From JABMPU01 sp964457455 (GTDB lineage: Bacteria > Cloacimonadota > Cloacimonadia > Cloacimonadales > TCS61): a stretch of DNA of 9,657 bases. The DNA is taken from NCBI GenBank assembly GCA_964457455.1, contig CAYWJN010000091.1, forward strand, positions 1-9,657, read 5' to 3'. Below the pieces are notes generated by a model. That model had not been told where the DNA came from. It saw nothing but the letters and a program-made list of their open reading frames with translations, and did not search any database. Positions 1 through 5,818 of the stretch are shown piece by piece (the first letter of the stretch is position 1; the number at the start of each line of letters is the position of its first letter). A program made the position numbers and the translations under genes.

Positions 1-2
1 TA

Positions 3-65
3 TCAGATTATATTGGAAAAAATCCGCTGTTATGGAAACAGGATGAATATTTTATAAAAATTTAA
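3..65 (+). CDS. C-terminal tail of an upstream gene (partial, 5' end outside window)
   Basis: Reading frame 3 is open from the window edge and gives about 20 residues ending in ...WKQDEYFIKI before a TAA at 63-65. The stop lies directly in front of the Shine-Dalgarno sequence of the next gene (AGGAG at 69-73), which is the spacing expected inside an operon and is the main reason for preferring this frame. The other two forward frames stop at 44-46 and 55-57. The fragment is too short to assign a family. Upstream neighbours of glcD are often electron-transfer flavoprotein or lactate permease genes, but nothing visible here supports either. Confidence 0.35.
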   Translation, partial: SDYIGKNPLLWKQDEYFIKI

Positions 66-81
66 ACCAGGAGCTTTTTAA

Positions 82-1455
82 ATGCACTACAATAAATTAA
101 CGGAAAAAATTATCAATGAATTGATCGATATTGTGGGGAAGAACAACATCATAATAAATAAAAAAGAGATGGAAGATTACATTTGCGATGAGATGAGCAT
201 TCCCAAAAAATTCTATCCAGAAGTTATTGTAAAACCAATAAACGCTCTGGAAATTTCACAGGTTTTCAAATTAGCAAATATGAATAATATTCCCATTACC
301 CCAAGAGGAAGCGGAACAGGTCTGAGTGGGGGAGCTGTAGCAATCTTTGGCGGTATTCTACTTTCTCTGGAGAGAATGGATAAAATCATTGAAATCGATG
401 AAGATAATTTTGTGGCAGTGGTAGAACCGGGCGTTAGATTAGCTGAACTTTTTAAAGCTGTTGCAGATAAAGGATTGTATTATCCTCTTTATCCGGGAGA
501 AGAAAGTGCAAGTATCGGAGGCAATATTGCCACAAATGCTGGAGGAATGAGAGCTGTAAAATATGGAGGAACAAGAAATTTTGTGCTTGGTTTGGAAGCA
601 GTTCTTCCAACTGGAGAAATCCTGGAAACCGGTGGCAAATTTGTTAAATGTACTACCGGTTATAATCTTACTCAGCTTCTAATTGGTTCGGAAGGTACTC
701 TTGCTATAGTCACGAAAATTATTTTGAAACTGCACATTGCTCCCAAAACAAAGGGATTACTTTTTGTTCCTTTTCAAAGTCTGGAAGATGCAACAAAAAC
801 AGTTCCGAAGATTTTGAAAAACAACATTATCCCTGTTGGCATTGAATTTATGGAAAGAGAAGCGATTCAGATCAGCCAGAAATTTGCTGGTAAAAAGCTT
901 CCAATAAAAGATGGTGAAGCATTTCTACTGATTATTATTGAAGGAGATTCCACAGAAGAAGTTTTTGATATTTGTGATAATATCGGTGAAATCTGTTTGG
1001 AAAATAATGCGATCGATGTGCTTATCCCTCTCACGGAAAAGGAAAAACGAGATATCCTGGAAGTGAGAGAAAAACATTATTATGCAATTCGAGAAAATGG
1101 ACTGATAGATTTGGCAGATGTAGTTGTGCCTCGCAGCAGGATTTCAGAATTTATGATACAAGTAAAAGAAATTTCCAAAAAGCATAATATTAAGATTTTG
1201 GGCTGTGGTCATGCCGGCGATGGGAATGTGCATCTGAGTTTACATGGAGATGTATCAAAGTTCAAAAAAGTTTTTAAAGATATTTATCAAACTGGTAGAT
1301 CTCTCGATGGAATGGTTTCCGGTGAACATGGAATTGGATTTGTGAAGAAAGAGTATTTTCAAATGACCATGAACCAGGATCATATCAATCTTATGAAAAG
1401 AATTAAAAAAGCCTTTGATCCGGATAATATTCTTAATCCTGGGAAGATTTTTTAG
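82..1455 (+). CDS. glcD: FAD-linked 2-hydroxyacid dehydrogenase, GlcD/D-lactate dehydrogenase family
   Basis: This complete 457-residue flavoprotein belongs to the vanillyl-alcohol-oxidase fold family that oxidises 2-hydroxyacids such as glycolate or D-lactate to the 2-oxoacid. The N-terminal FAD-binding domain spans roughly residues 46-220, with PRGSGTGLSGG at 74-84 and SIGGNIATNAGG at 144-155. The C-terminal FAD-oxidase domain follows, with GCGHAGDGNVH at 374-384, SGEHGIG at 413-419 and the closing FDPDNILNPGK at 445-455. The histidines in the last motifs are the metal and substrate-site residues of the family. Length matches stand-alone GlcD; there is no C-terminal cysteine-rich Fe-S extension, so electrons must pass to a separate partner. 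The ATG follows AGGAG at 69-73 with 8 nt spacing. Family assignment is secure, but the substrate cannot be read from sequence alone. Confidence 0.93.
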   Translation: MHYNKLTEKIINELIDIVGKNNIIINKKEMEDYICDEMSIPKKFYPEVIVKPINALEISQVFKLANMNNIPITPRGSGTGLSGGAVAIFGGILLSLERMDKIIEIDEDNFVAVVEPGVRLAELFKAVADKGLYYPLYPGEESASIGGNIATNAGGMRAVKYGGTRNFVLGLEAVLPTGEILETGGKFVKCTTGYNLTQLLIGSEGTLAIVTKIILKLHIAPKTKGLLFVPFQSLEDATKTVPKILKNNIIPVGIEFMEREAIQISQKFAGKKLPIKDGEAFLLIIIEGDSTEEVFDICDNIGEICLENNAIDVLIPLTEKEKRDILEVREKHYYAIRENGLIDLADVVVPRSRISEFMIQVKEISKKHNIKILGCGHAGDGNVHLSLHGDVSKFKKVFKDIYQTGRSLDGMVSGEHGIGFVKKEYFQMTMNQDHINLMKRIKKAFDPDNILNPGKIF

Positions 1456-1457
1456 TT

Positions 1458-1474
1458 CACGGATAAACACGGAT
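1458..1474 (+). repeat. Short direct repeat CACGGAT-aaa-CACGGAT
   Basis: Two copies of CACGGAT (1458-1464 and 1468-1474) lie 3 nt apart immediately after the glcD stop codon. A related, oppositely oriented pair (CACGAAT on the minus strand) lies at 1787-1802. Confidence 0.6.
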
Positions 1475-1523
1475 TAGGTGCTTATGGAATTAAACTTACC
1501 AACAAGTTGTTGTGAAATGACTA

Positions 1524-1549
1524 ATTACTCCCGACAAGTCGGAACTAAT
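1524..1549. repeat. Imperfect 26-nt palindrome, core CCGAC-aa-GTCGG
   Basis: The core arms are CCGAC at 1531-1535 and GTCGG at 1538-1542, flanked by ATTA at 1524-1527 and TAAT at 1546-1549, with mismatches between core and flanks. No T-tract follows on the + strand, so a terminator role for glcD is not supported. Confidence 0.5.
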
Positions 1550-1556
1550 AAAATGT

Positions 1557-1615
1557 CAAAATCCAAAACACAAATTACAAATAAAAAACAATAATCAAAA
1601 TTTCAAATTCAAAAC
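1557..1615. repeat. A-rich low-complexity run of CAAAW words
   Basis: The + strand consists almost entirely of short words such as CAAAA, CAAAT, CAATAAT and CAAAAC spaced a few bases apart. This quasi-periodic low-complexity DNA has no open frame of note. Its function is unknown. Confidence 0.45.
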
Positions 1616-1625
1616 CCAGCTCGAT

Positions 1626-1643
1626 CCTAAACTCCTGTTTGGG
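1626..1643. repeat. Small hairpin with TCCT loop
   Basis: CCTAAAC (1626-1632) pairs with GTTTGGG (1637-1643), including one G-T pair, around the loop TCCT. It is one of several intergenic hairpins in the window whose loop starts TCC or TCT and is closed by a C-G pair. No T-tract follows. Confidence 0.5.
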
Positions 1644-1676
1644 AATGACACCAACAAGAAGTTACAGAAATGTTTA

Positions 1677-1689
1677 AAAACTCTGTTTT
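1677..1689. repeat. Small hairpin with TCT loop
   Basis: AAAAC (1677-1681) pairs with GTTTT (1685-1689) around the loop TCT. The stem is only 5 bp and AT-rich, so it is weak on its own. It is listed because its loop and closing pair match the other hairpins in the window. Confidence 0.35.
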
Positions 1690-1739
1690 GTAAAATTATA
1701 TTTATCAGTAGATTATGAAAACATCAAAATGCTTCTGCT

Positions 1740-1756
1740 ACGAAACGGAGTTTCGT
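1740..1756 (-). repeat. Perfect 7-bp hairpin, TCC loop on the minus strand
   Basis: ACGAAAC (1740-1746) and GTTTCGT (1750-1756) are exact reverse complements around GGA. On the minus strand the loop reads TCC with a C-G closing pair, matching the other intergenic hairpins in the window. No T-tract follows on either strand. Confidence 0.6.
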
Positions 1757-1786
1757 TACAAGCGGAAGATCTTTTTCTTCATGAAG

Positions 1787-1802
1787 ATTCGTGTGATTCG
1801 TG
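1787..1802 (-). repeat. Short direct repeat ATTCGTG-tg-ATTCGTG
   Basis: Two copies of ATTCGTG (1787-1793 and 1796-1802) are separated by 2 nt. On the minus strand they read CACGAAT twice, a one-base variant of the CACGGAT pair at 1458-1474 in inverted orientation. Confidence 0.55.
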
Positions 1803-1847
1803 GCTGAACAATCTCAATTTAGAATGCAAAAGCAAATCCGCTTTTTC

Positions 1848-1859
1848 CACTTGACAAAG
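1848..1859 (+). promoter_or_regulatory. CACTTGACAAAG element, possible -35 of the ABC operon
   Basis: A consensus -35 hexamer TTGACA (1851-1856) sits about 65 bp upstream of the ABC ATPase start. The surrounding 12-mer CACTTGACAAAG recurs exactly at 5606-5617, upstream of the protease gene. A clear TATAAT-like -10 at 16-18 bp spacing is not visible; the bases there are an A-run. A promoter role is therefore a guess. Confidence 0.35.
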
Positions 1860-1915
1860 AAATTACCATCTTAAAAAAAATGTTCCAGAAATTAATTTAA
1901 ATAAGGAGAACTTAA

Positions 1916-2854
1916 ATGATTCAACTTAAGAATCTTGTAAAAGATTATGGGACCTTGCGAGCTGTTGATCACATCGACTTTGAAATCAATGAAGGTGAGA
2001 TTTTAGGTTTTTTAGGACCAAATGGTGCTGGAAAAACCACAACTCTGAAAGTGATCACCTGTTTTTTAAGTCCTACAGAAGGTAATATTTTTGTAGAAGA
2101 TAAGAATGTCCTGGAAGACTCTCTTGAAATCAGGAAGATCATTGGATATCTGCCAGAGAATAATCCGCTTTATTCTGAGATGACAGTTTTCGATTATCTG
2201 AAGTTTATTGCAGAAATCAGGGAAATTTCAAATTTCAAATCCAAATTGAGAGAAGTTATTGAAAAATGTGGATTGCATGGAGTTGTCGAGAAACCCATTA
2301 ATACTCTTTCCAAAGGTTATAAACAACGTGTTGGAATAGCTCAAGCTATTATTCACGATCCCAAAATCCTGATTCTCGATGAACCGACTTCTGGACTGGA
2401 CCCAAACCAGATTGCTGAGATTCGTGAACTTATCAAAGAACTTGGCAAAGAAAAAACTCTTATTATTTCCAGTCATATTTTGCAGGAAGTTCAGGCAGTT
2501 TGTGATCGGATCGTTATCATTCATAAGGGAAAAATTGTTGCTGATGGTTCTACAGAAGAACTTAAATCCAATTTCCAGAACAAAACGAAATTGGTTCTGG
2601 AACTCATTGCTAAAGAAGAGGAAATTCATTCCATCAAAGAAAACATTGAAGATATCAGCTTGCTTTCCATAACTCCAAAAGAAGATGAAATTCATCAAGT
2701 TGCAATTGAGTATGATTCTGAAAAAGATAAACGAATAGAAATTTATAATTTTATCAAATCAAAAGATTGGGTTTTATTGGAAATGCATCGTGAACACATA
2801 AGTCTGGAAGCTGTTTTCCGCAATCTTACAATCGAAGAAGGAGAAGAAAAATGA
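1916..2854 (+). CDS. ABC transporter ATP-binding protein (GldA-like)
   Basis: This 312-residue nucleotide-binding subunit would power an ABC-2 type transporter at the inner membrane. The Walker A motif GPNGAGKT is at residues 34-41, the signature LSKGYKQRVG at 131-140, Walker B ILILDEPTSGLDP at 151-163 and the switch histidine H187 in ISSHIL. Residues from about 215 form a C-terminal extension seen in the GldA and multidrug/natA-type subfamily. The start follows AAGGAG (1903-1908) at 7 nt spacing. The TGA overlaps the next gene's ATG (ATGA at 2851-2854), indicating translational coupling with the permease. In Flavobacterium the homologous set GldA-GldF-GldG is needed for gliding. Many non-gliding bacteria carry the same cluster with unknown substrate, so no transported molecule is proposed. 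Confidence 0.92.
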   Translation: MIQLKNLVKDYGTLRAVDHIDFEINEGEILGFLGPNGAGKTTTLKVITCFLSPTEGNIFVEDKNVLEDSLEIRKIIGYLPENNPLYSEMTVFDYLKFIAEIREISNFKSKLREVIEKCGLHGVVEKPINTLSKGYKQRVGIAQAIIHDPKILILDEPTSGLDPNQIAEIRELIKELGKEKTLIISSHILQEVQAVCDRIVIIHKGKIVADGSTEELKSNFQNKTKLVLELIAKEEEIHSIKENIEDISLLSITPKEDEIHQVAIEYDSEKDKRIEIYNFIKSKDWVLLEMHREHISLEAVFRNLTIEEGEEK

Positions 2855-3164
2855 GTTATATCGGAATCTTAGCCAAAAAAGAAATGAAAGGATATTTCAA
2901 TTCACTTTCCGCTTACATTATTTTAGTTGTGTTTTTACTGATTTCAGGCTGGTTTTTTGCCAGCCCTCTATTTTTGAATAATCAAGCTGATTTGCGTTCT
3001 CTTTTTGGAATAATACCAATTGTCTTTTTATTCTTTATTCCAGCAATTACAATGGGATTAATTTCAAGAGAGAAAAATTCTGGAACAATCGAGCTTTTAA
3101 CTACTTTTCCCATCAAAGATTCTGAGATTGTCATGGGAAAATTCTGGTCTTCTCTTGGATTGAT
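2851..3164 (+). CDS. ABC-2 type permease, GldF-like (partial, 3' end lost in gap)
   Basis: Only the first 104 residues are present before the run of N begins. They contain two hydrophobic segments, roughly residues 21-41 (AYIILVVFLLISGWFFASPL region) and 51-71. These are followed by the conserved cytoplasmic stretch REKNSGTIELLTTFPIKDSE at 73-92, typical of ABC-2 permeases of the GldF/NosY type. The start is coupled to the ATPase gene by a 4-bp overlap and has AAGGAG at 2838-2843, 7 nt upstream. Family members are about 240 residues with six membrane spans, so over half of the protein is missing. It would pair with the preceding ATPase. The open frame that continues beyond the gap belongs to another gene. 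Confidence 0.85.
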
Positions 3165-3264
3165 NNNNNNNNNNNNNNNNNNNNNNNNNNNNNNNNNNNN
3201 NNNNNNNNNNNNNNNNNNNNNNNNNNNNNNNNNNNNNNNNNNNNNNNNNNNNNNNNNNNNNNNN
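3165..3264. other. Assembly gap, 100 N (true size unknown)
   Basis: Exactly 100 N replace sequence inside the ABC operon. This is the usual placeholder for a gap of unknown length. The left flank ends within a permease and the right flank begins well inside a Gldg-family protein. From normal family lengths the real gap should hold roughly the last 130-140 permease codons plus the start of the next gene, probably several hundred bases to about 1 kb (inference). Confidence 0.97.
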
Positions 3265-4322
3265 ATGCGAGTGGTGGAAAATGACAAACTTGAGATTCGT
3301 GAAGTATATATGGGATTAGCTTTTTTGTATCAGGACAAAACCGAAGCGATTCCACTCATTCAAAATACTCGCGGTTTGGAATATGATATCACCAGCACAA
3401 TCAAAAAAGTAACGGCAATAGGTTTGAAAAAACTGGCATTCTTTGAAATTGATGCTCAACCTGAAATCCCCCAAATGCAGGGAATGCAACCTCCTGGTGA
3501 ATTCTCAACTGTCAGGCAGTTTATTTCCGATAATTATGAATTGATTAAAACCGATTTGTATTCAGAAATTGAACCTTTAGTTTCTGCTCTTGTTTTCACT
3601 GGAATTCAGGATTCCCTTTCCGATGTACAGCTTTATAATCTGGACCAATATCTGATGACTGGCGGGAACATTATCTTTTTCCAGGATAGAATTAATGCAA
3701 ATCTTCAAGTTCAGCAGGCTGAACCAATTGCATCAAATCTATTTAATCTATTGCGAAGCTGGGGAATTCAAATCAAGGATAATCTGGTTATGGATGCGAA
3801 TTGCGGTCAGGTTCAAGTGCAAAGACAACAGGGAATTTTCCGTTTTGCTACTCCTGTTAGTTATCCCTTTTTTCCGATAATCAATAATGTGAATAAAGAA
3901 CACTTGATGGTGAAAAACCTGGATCAAATGCAGCTTATTTTTGCTTCTGAAATCGACACTACCAGGATAAATGAACAACAACAATTTGAGCCTTTGTTAT
4001 TCACATCCCAAAATTCCGGACAAGTAAGAGCACCAAATCTTGATATTCAAGTCTCAAGCTATATGAATAGAAATTTAGCTCCAATGTTAACTGAATCTCC
4101 AAAAGTTGTTGCTGGTATTTTTTCCGGAGTTTTTAAAAGCTTTTTTGCAGATAATTATAATTTCCCGGACGCAACAAAAGAAACATCTGCTGCAAAAGTT
4201 CTGTTCATAACAGATTCGGATTTCATCAAAGATAGTGGTGGTGCAGGTTTGAAGGGAAATCTCGATTTTGTGATGAATGCTGTAGATTATATGGCATCGG
4301 AAAGCACATTAATTGAGATCCG
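3265..4322 (+). CDS. Gldg-family ABC transporter auxiliary protein (partial, both ends lost in gaps)
   Basis: About 352 residues match the central ABC_transp_aux (GldG/IFT52-like) domain of the auxiliary subunit that accompanies GldA/GldF transporters. Recognisable landmarks are VVENDKLEIREVYMGLAFLY at the left edge, NTRGLEYDITSTIKKV about 30 residues later, LVMDANCG and, near the right edge, a GNLDFVMNAVDYMASESTLIEIR stretch. In complete homologues the last of these precedes a C-terminal membrane anchor. The ATG at 3265 is an internal methionine, not a start: homologues have more than 100 residues before this motif and no ribosome-binding site can be seen. The N-terminal membrane segment and the C-terminal anchor are both lost in the gaps. 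The protein probably sits in the membrane with its bulk outside the cytoplasm; its exact role is unknown. Confidence 0.82.
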
Positions 4323-4422
4323 NNNNNNNNNNNNNNNNNNNNNNNNNNNNNNNNNNNNNNNNNNNNNNNNNNNNNNNNNNNNNNNNNNNNNNNNNNNNNN
4401 NNNNNNNNNNNNNNNNNNNNNN
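4323..4422. other. Assembly gap, 100 N (true size unknown)
   Basis: A second run of exactly 100 N lies between the Gldg-family fragment and the DUF4340 fragment. From family architecture it should contain the C-terminal anchor of the former and the N-terminal signal/membrane segment of the latter, probably a few hundred bases (inference). Confidence 0.97.
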
Positions 4423-5277
4423 ATCACAAAATTGAATGACAAAACTGAGCGAAGAATAAATTTCTTCAGATTTGATTCAACACAGGTTTATGCAATTGAA
4501 ATCACAGCTCAAGAAGATACATTGAAACTGGCAAAAATCGATGATGTTTGGATGATCGATTATCCTCTGAATTATCCTCCTGCAAAACTAAAAATTGATG
4601 ATATTTTTCAGAAAGTATTACAGGTGGAAACTTCATCCATCCCAATTACCGAATCGTCGTTCGAAAAATTCAATGTTACAGATAGTTTGGGAACATTATT
4701 GGTTTTTTATGATAAAAACGATAAAGTTCTGGAAGAAGTTTTAATCGGGAAAAGTGGAAATTACAATTATTCTTATGCTCGCAGAAAAGATGATCCAAAA
4801 GTCTATCAGCTATATACGAATATTTCTTATTCGATTAATCCTGTAGTTTCTTCCTGGCGTAAGAAAGAAATTATTGAAATTCCTGAAGAAGATATTTCCA
4901 GGATTTTTGTTTCGTATAATGGATCCGATTATTCATTATCAACAACAGATTCTTTGTGGATGTATCAGAATGATGAAACGGGTTTCTCTTTAAAAGAAAC
5001 AAATTCCAGTTTAAAGAGCATTGTGAGTGCAATAAAGAGATTTACAGTTGCAGATTTTATCGATAACGAGTTTGAAGAATATCAGCAGAAATTTGAGAAA
5101 CCTGATGTTGAAGTTACAGTGGAATTATTTAATGATGAGCCAATCAATCTGAAATTCGTTGAACACGAAGAAAAGAAATTTGTTCTTCTGAAAAATGAAG
5201 AAATAGAGCATTTATACATCATTTACGAAAGTTGGGTAAATCGATTTAAAAAATCCGAAGAGGATTTTTTGAAGTAG
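4423..5277 (+). CDS. DUF4340 domain-containing protein (partial, 5' end lost in gap)
   Basis: The 284 residues after the second gap match the DUF4340 family, whose genes commonly follow gldG-like genes in this operon type. Features typical of the family are the early 'KIDDVWMIDYPLNYPPAKLKIDDIFQ' stretch (a W-x-x-x-x-P segment followed by a short helix), the VLIGKSG strand with a YARRKDDPKVYQLY segment, and a repeat of the same fold later around DSLWMYQNDETG. Family members usually begin with an N-terminal membrane anchor and face the periplasm; that portion would lie in the gap. The C-terminus is intact, ending at TAG 5275-5277. The biochemical function is unknown, and genomic context suggests an accessory subunit of the ABC transporter. 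Confidence 0.78.
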   Translation: MTKLNDKTERRINFFRFDSTQVYAIEITAQEDTLKLAKIDDVWMIDYPLNYPPAKLKIDDIFQKVLQVETSSIPITESSFEKFNVTDSLGTLLVFYDKNDKVLEEVLIGKSGNYNYSYARRKDDPKVYQLYTNISYSINPVVSSWRKKEIIEIPEEDISRIFVSYNGSDYSLSTTDSLWMYQNDETGFSLKETNSSLKSIVSAIKRFTVADFIDNEFEEYQQKFEKPDVEVTVELFNDEPINLKFVEHEEKKFVLLKNEEIEHLYIIYESWVNRFKKSEEDFLK

Positions 5278-5297
5278 TATCAGAACCAAATCTACTA

Positions 5298-5315
5298 CCG
5301 AACTTTCCAGTTCGG
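5298..5315. repeat. Perfect 7-bp hairpin, TTCC loop
   Basis: CCGAACT (5298-5304) and AGTTCGG (5309-5315) pair exactly around TTCC. It lies 20 bp after the DUF4340 stop codon and 15 bp before a larger palindrome. No T-tract follows, so it is not a standard intrinsic terminator. Confidence 0.6.
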
Positions 5316-5330
5316 CAGAAAATAAATTCA

Positions 5331-5362
5331 TCTCGTTCCTACGCTCCAGCGTAGGAACGAGA
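5331..5362. repeat. Perfect 14-bp palindrome with TCCA loop
   Basis: The arms 5331-5344 and 5349-5362 are exact reverse complements, starting TCTCGTTCCTACGC, around the loop TCCA. The + strand continues with A-rich DNA rather than T's, so this is more likely a dispersed palindromic (REP-like) element than a terminator. The mixed, GC-richer stem stands out against its AT-rich surroundings. Confidence 0.8.
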
Positions 5363-5427
5363 AAGGAAATATTTAGTAACTAAAAGCAATACAATCACTT
5401 AAGAGCTAATTAATTTCACTCGCTTTG

Positions 5428-5452
5428 TAACTTATTATTATCATATAAGTTA
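5428..5452. repeat. Perfect 8-bp inverted repeat
   Basis: TAACTTAT (5428-5435) and ATAAGTTA (5445-5452) are exact reverse complements separated by 9 nt. The stem is AT-rich. It could be a weak hairpin or a dyad operator; nothing distinguishes the two. Confidence 0.45.
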
Positions 5453-5465
5453 AGTCGGATTTAGT

Positions 5466-5503
5466 CCCCTCTAAGAGATTTTCTGCGTATACTATAATAG
5501 GGG
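5466..5503. repeat. Imperfect inverted repeat CCCCT...AGGGG enclosing a TATAAT
   Basis: CCCCT (5466-5470) pairs with AGGGG (5499-5503); extending to 12 nt, the arms match at 9 positions. The sequence TATAAT at 5493-5498 lies inside the right arm. No TTGACA-like hexamer is found 16-18 bp upstream of it, so a promoter here is only a weak possibility. Confidence 0.3.
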
Positions 5504-5605
5504 GCATTGTATCTATGATAGGGAATGAATTATTTTTAATGTTGATATTCAGGATATAAATTTAATGAAGAACAAAGATTTCTTTTTTCTGGGAAAGAAT
5601 AATTT

Positions 5606-5617
5606 CACTTGACAAAG
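5606..5617 (+). promoter_or_regulatory. CACTTGACAAAG element, second copy
   Basis: This 12-mer is identical to 1848-1859 and contains the -35 consensus TTGACA at 5609-5614. It lies 213 bp upstream of the protease ATG. No good -10 is visible at standard spacing. If it is a promoter, transcription would produce a leader of roughly 170-180 nt containing the hairpins at 5712-5768. Confidence 0.35.
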
Positions 5618-5642
5618 GTTCTCTTCTATTGTGGAAGAGAAC
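5618..5642. repeat. Perfect 9-bp hairpin, 7-nt loop
   Basis: GTTCTCTTC (5618-5626) pairs exactly with GAAGAGAAC (5634-5642) around TATTGTG. It starts directly after the CACTTGACAAAG element. A 5-bp GTAAA/TTTAC stem (5644-5648 with 5653-5657) follows at once. No T-tract directly follows the 9-bp stem. Confidence 0.6.
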
Positions 5643-5665
5643 TGTAAATTGTTTTACCGGAAGAT

Positions 5666-5689
5666 GTAATGAAGATACCCGTAATGAAG
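5666..5689 (+). repeat. 9-bp direct repeat GTAATGAAG
   Basis: GTAATGAAG occurs at 5666-5674 and again at 5681-5689, a 15-bp period, followed by six T's at 5690-5695. The first copy contains the ATG of a 37-codon open frame that is not convincing as a gene. Confidence 0.5.
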
Positions 5690-5702
5690 TTTTTTGCTGA
5701 GG

Positions 5703-5739
5703 AAATAAAAAGCCCGTTTCTGATTTCTCAGAAACGAGC
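5703..5739 (-). terminator. Probable minus-strand intrinsic terminator with GAAA loop
   Basis: CGTTTCTGA (5715-5723) pairs exactly with TCAGAAACG (5728-5736), and after one A-C mismatch GC (5712-5713) pairs with GC (5738-5739). Read on the minus strand the loop is the stable GNRA tetraloop GAAA, and the stem runs directly into TTTTT-A-TTT (5711 down to 5703), the classic intrinsic terminator layout. On the + strand no T-tract follows. No minus-strand gene is recognised upstream of it, so it would end an antisense or small RNA. Confidence 0.55.
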
Positions 5740-5750
5740 CTACCCATATA

Positions 5751-5768
5751 CTGTTGATTTCTCAACAG
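5751..5768. repeat. Perfect 7-bp hairpin, same loop as the neighbouring terminator
   Basis: CTGTTGA (5751-5757) pairs exactly with TCAACAG (5762-5768) around TTTC, which is GAAA on the minus strand. The central ten bases TGATTTCTCA are identical to those of the hairpin at 5712-5739. GCCT at 5738-5741 could also pair with AGGC at 5771-5774 to enclose this hairpin. Confidence 0.55.
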
Positions 5769-5818
5769 CAAGGCAGAAATGAAAATTAATCAGTTTTAAG
5801 CAAGAAAAGGAGAGAAAG

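Larger units (their letters stand above)
1456..1915. other. Gene-free, repeat-rich intergenic region
   Basis: This 460-bp stretch holds no credible coding sequence on either strand. It carries a pair of CACGGAT words at its left end, a pair of ATTCGTG words towards its right end, four small inverted repeats between them, an A-rich low-complexity run at 1557-1615 and a TTGACA-containing element at 1848-1859. It looks like accumulated small repeats rather than a decayed gene. No T-tract terminator for the preceding glcD gene is evident. Confidence 0.7.
5278..5818. other. Hairpin-dense intergenic region upstream of the protease
   Basis: No convincing gene is seen in these 541 bp. The region instead carries at least seven inverted repeats, a 9-bp direct repeat, a second copy of the CACTTGACAAAG element and a possible TATAAT. 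The left part (5298-5362) looks like palindromic repeats following the ABC operon. The right part (5606-5800) could be a structured 5' leader of the protease mRNA, a minus-strand small RNA, or both. Confidence 0.65.

Noticed and set aside
1456..1915. CRISPR array or decayed gene in the spacer
   Set aside because: The repeats are 7-mers and short hairpins without regular repeat-spacer spacing, and no frame shows remnants of a protein family.
3265..3267. ATG at 3265 as the start of the Gldg-family gene
   Set aside because: It lies at the gap edge within a conserved internal motif (VVENDKLEIREVYMG); homologues have a long N-terminal part before it, and no upstream sequence is available.
2851..5277. 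A single 808-residue transporter fusion protein
   Set aside because: The frame crosses two 100-N placeholders of unknown true length and the three parts belong to different families; they are annotated separately as partial genes.
5493..5498. TATAAT as a promoter -10 for the protease
   Set aside because: No -35-like hexamer lies at 16-18 bp and no TGN extension precedes it; TATAAT by chance is common at this base composition.
5565..5612. 15-codon open frame MKNKDFFFLGKNNFT as a leader peptide
   Set aside because: There is no run of regulatory codons tied to a downstream biosynthetic gene and no attenuator pair directly after it; short frames like this are expected by chance in AT-rich DNA.
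5562..5771. 69-residue minus-strand open frame
   Set aside because: It crosses the inverted repeats, its ATG has no clear ribosome-binding site and its composition is not protein-like; the minus-strand signal here is better explained as RNA structure.
5669..5782. 37-codon open frame (MKIPVMKFFAEE...) in the protease leader
   Set aside because: Its start lies inside a short direct repeat, its body is made by two hairpins, the ribosome-binding site is poor, and the product resembles nothing recognisable.
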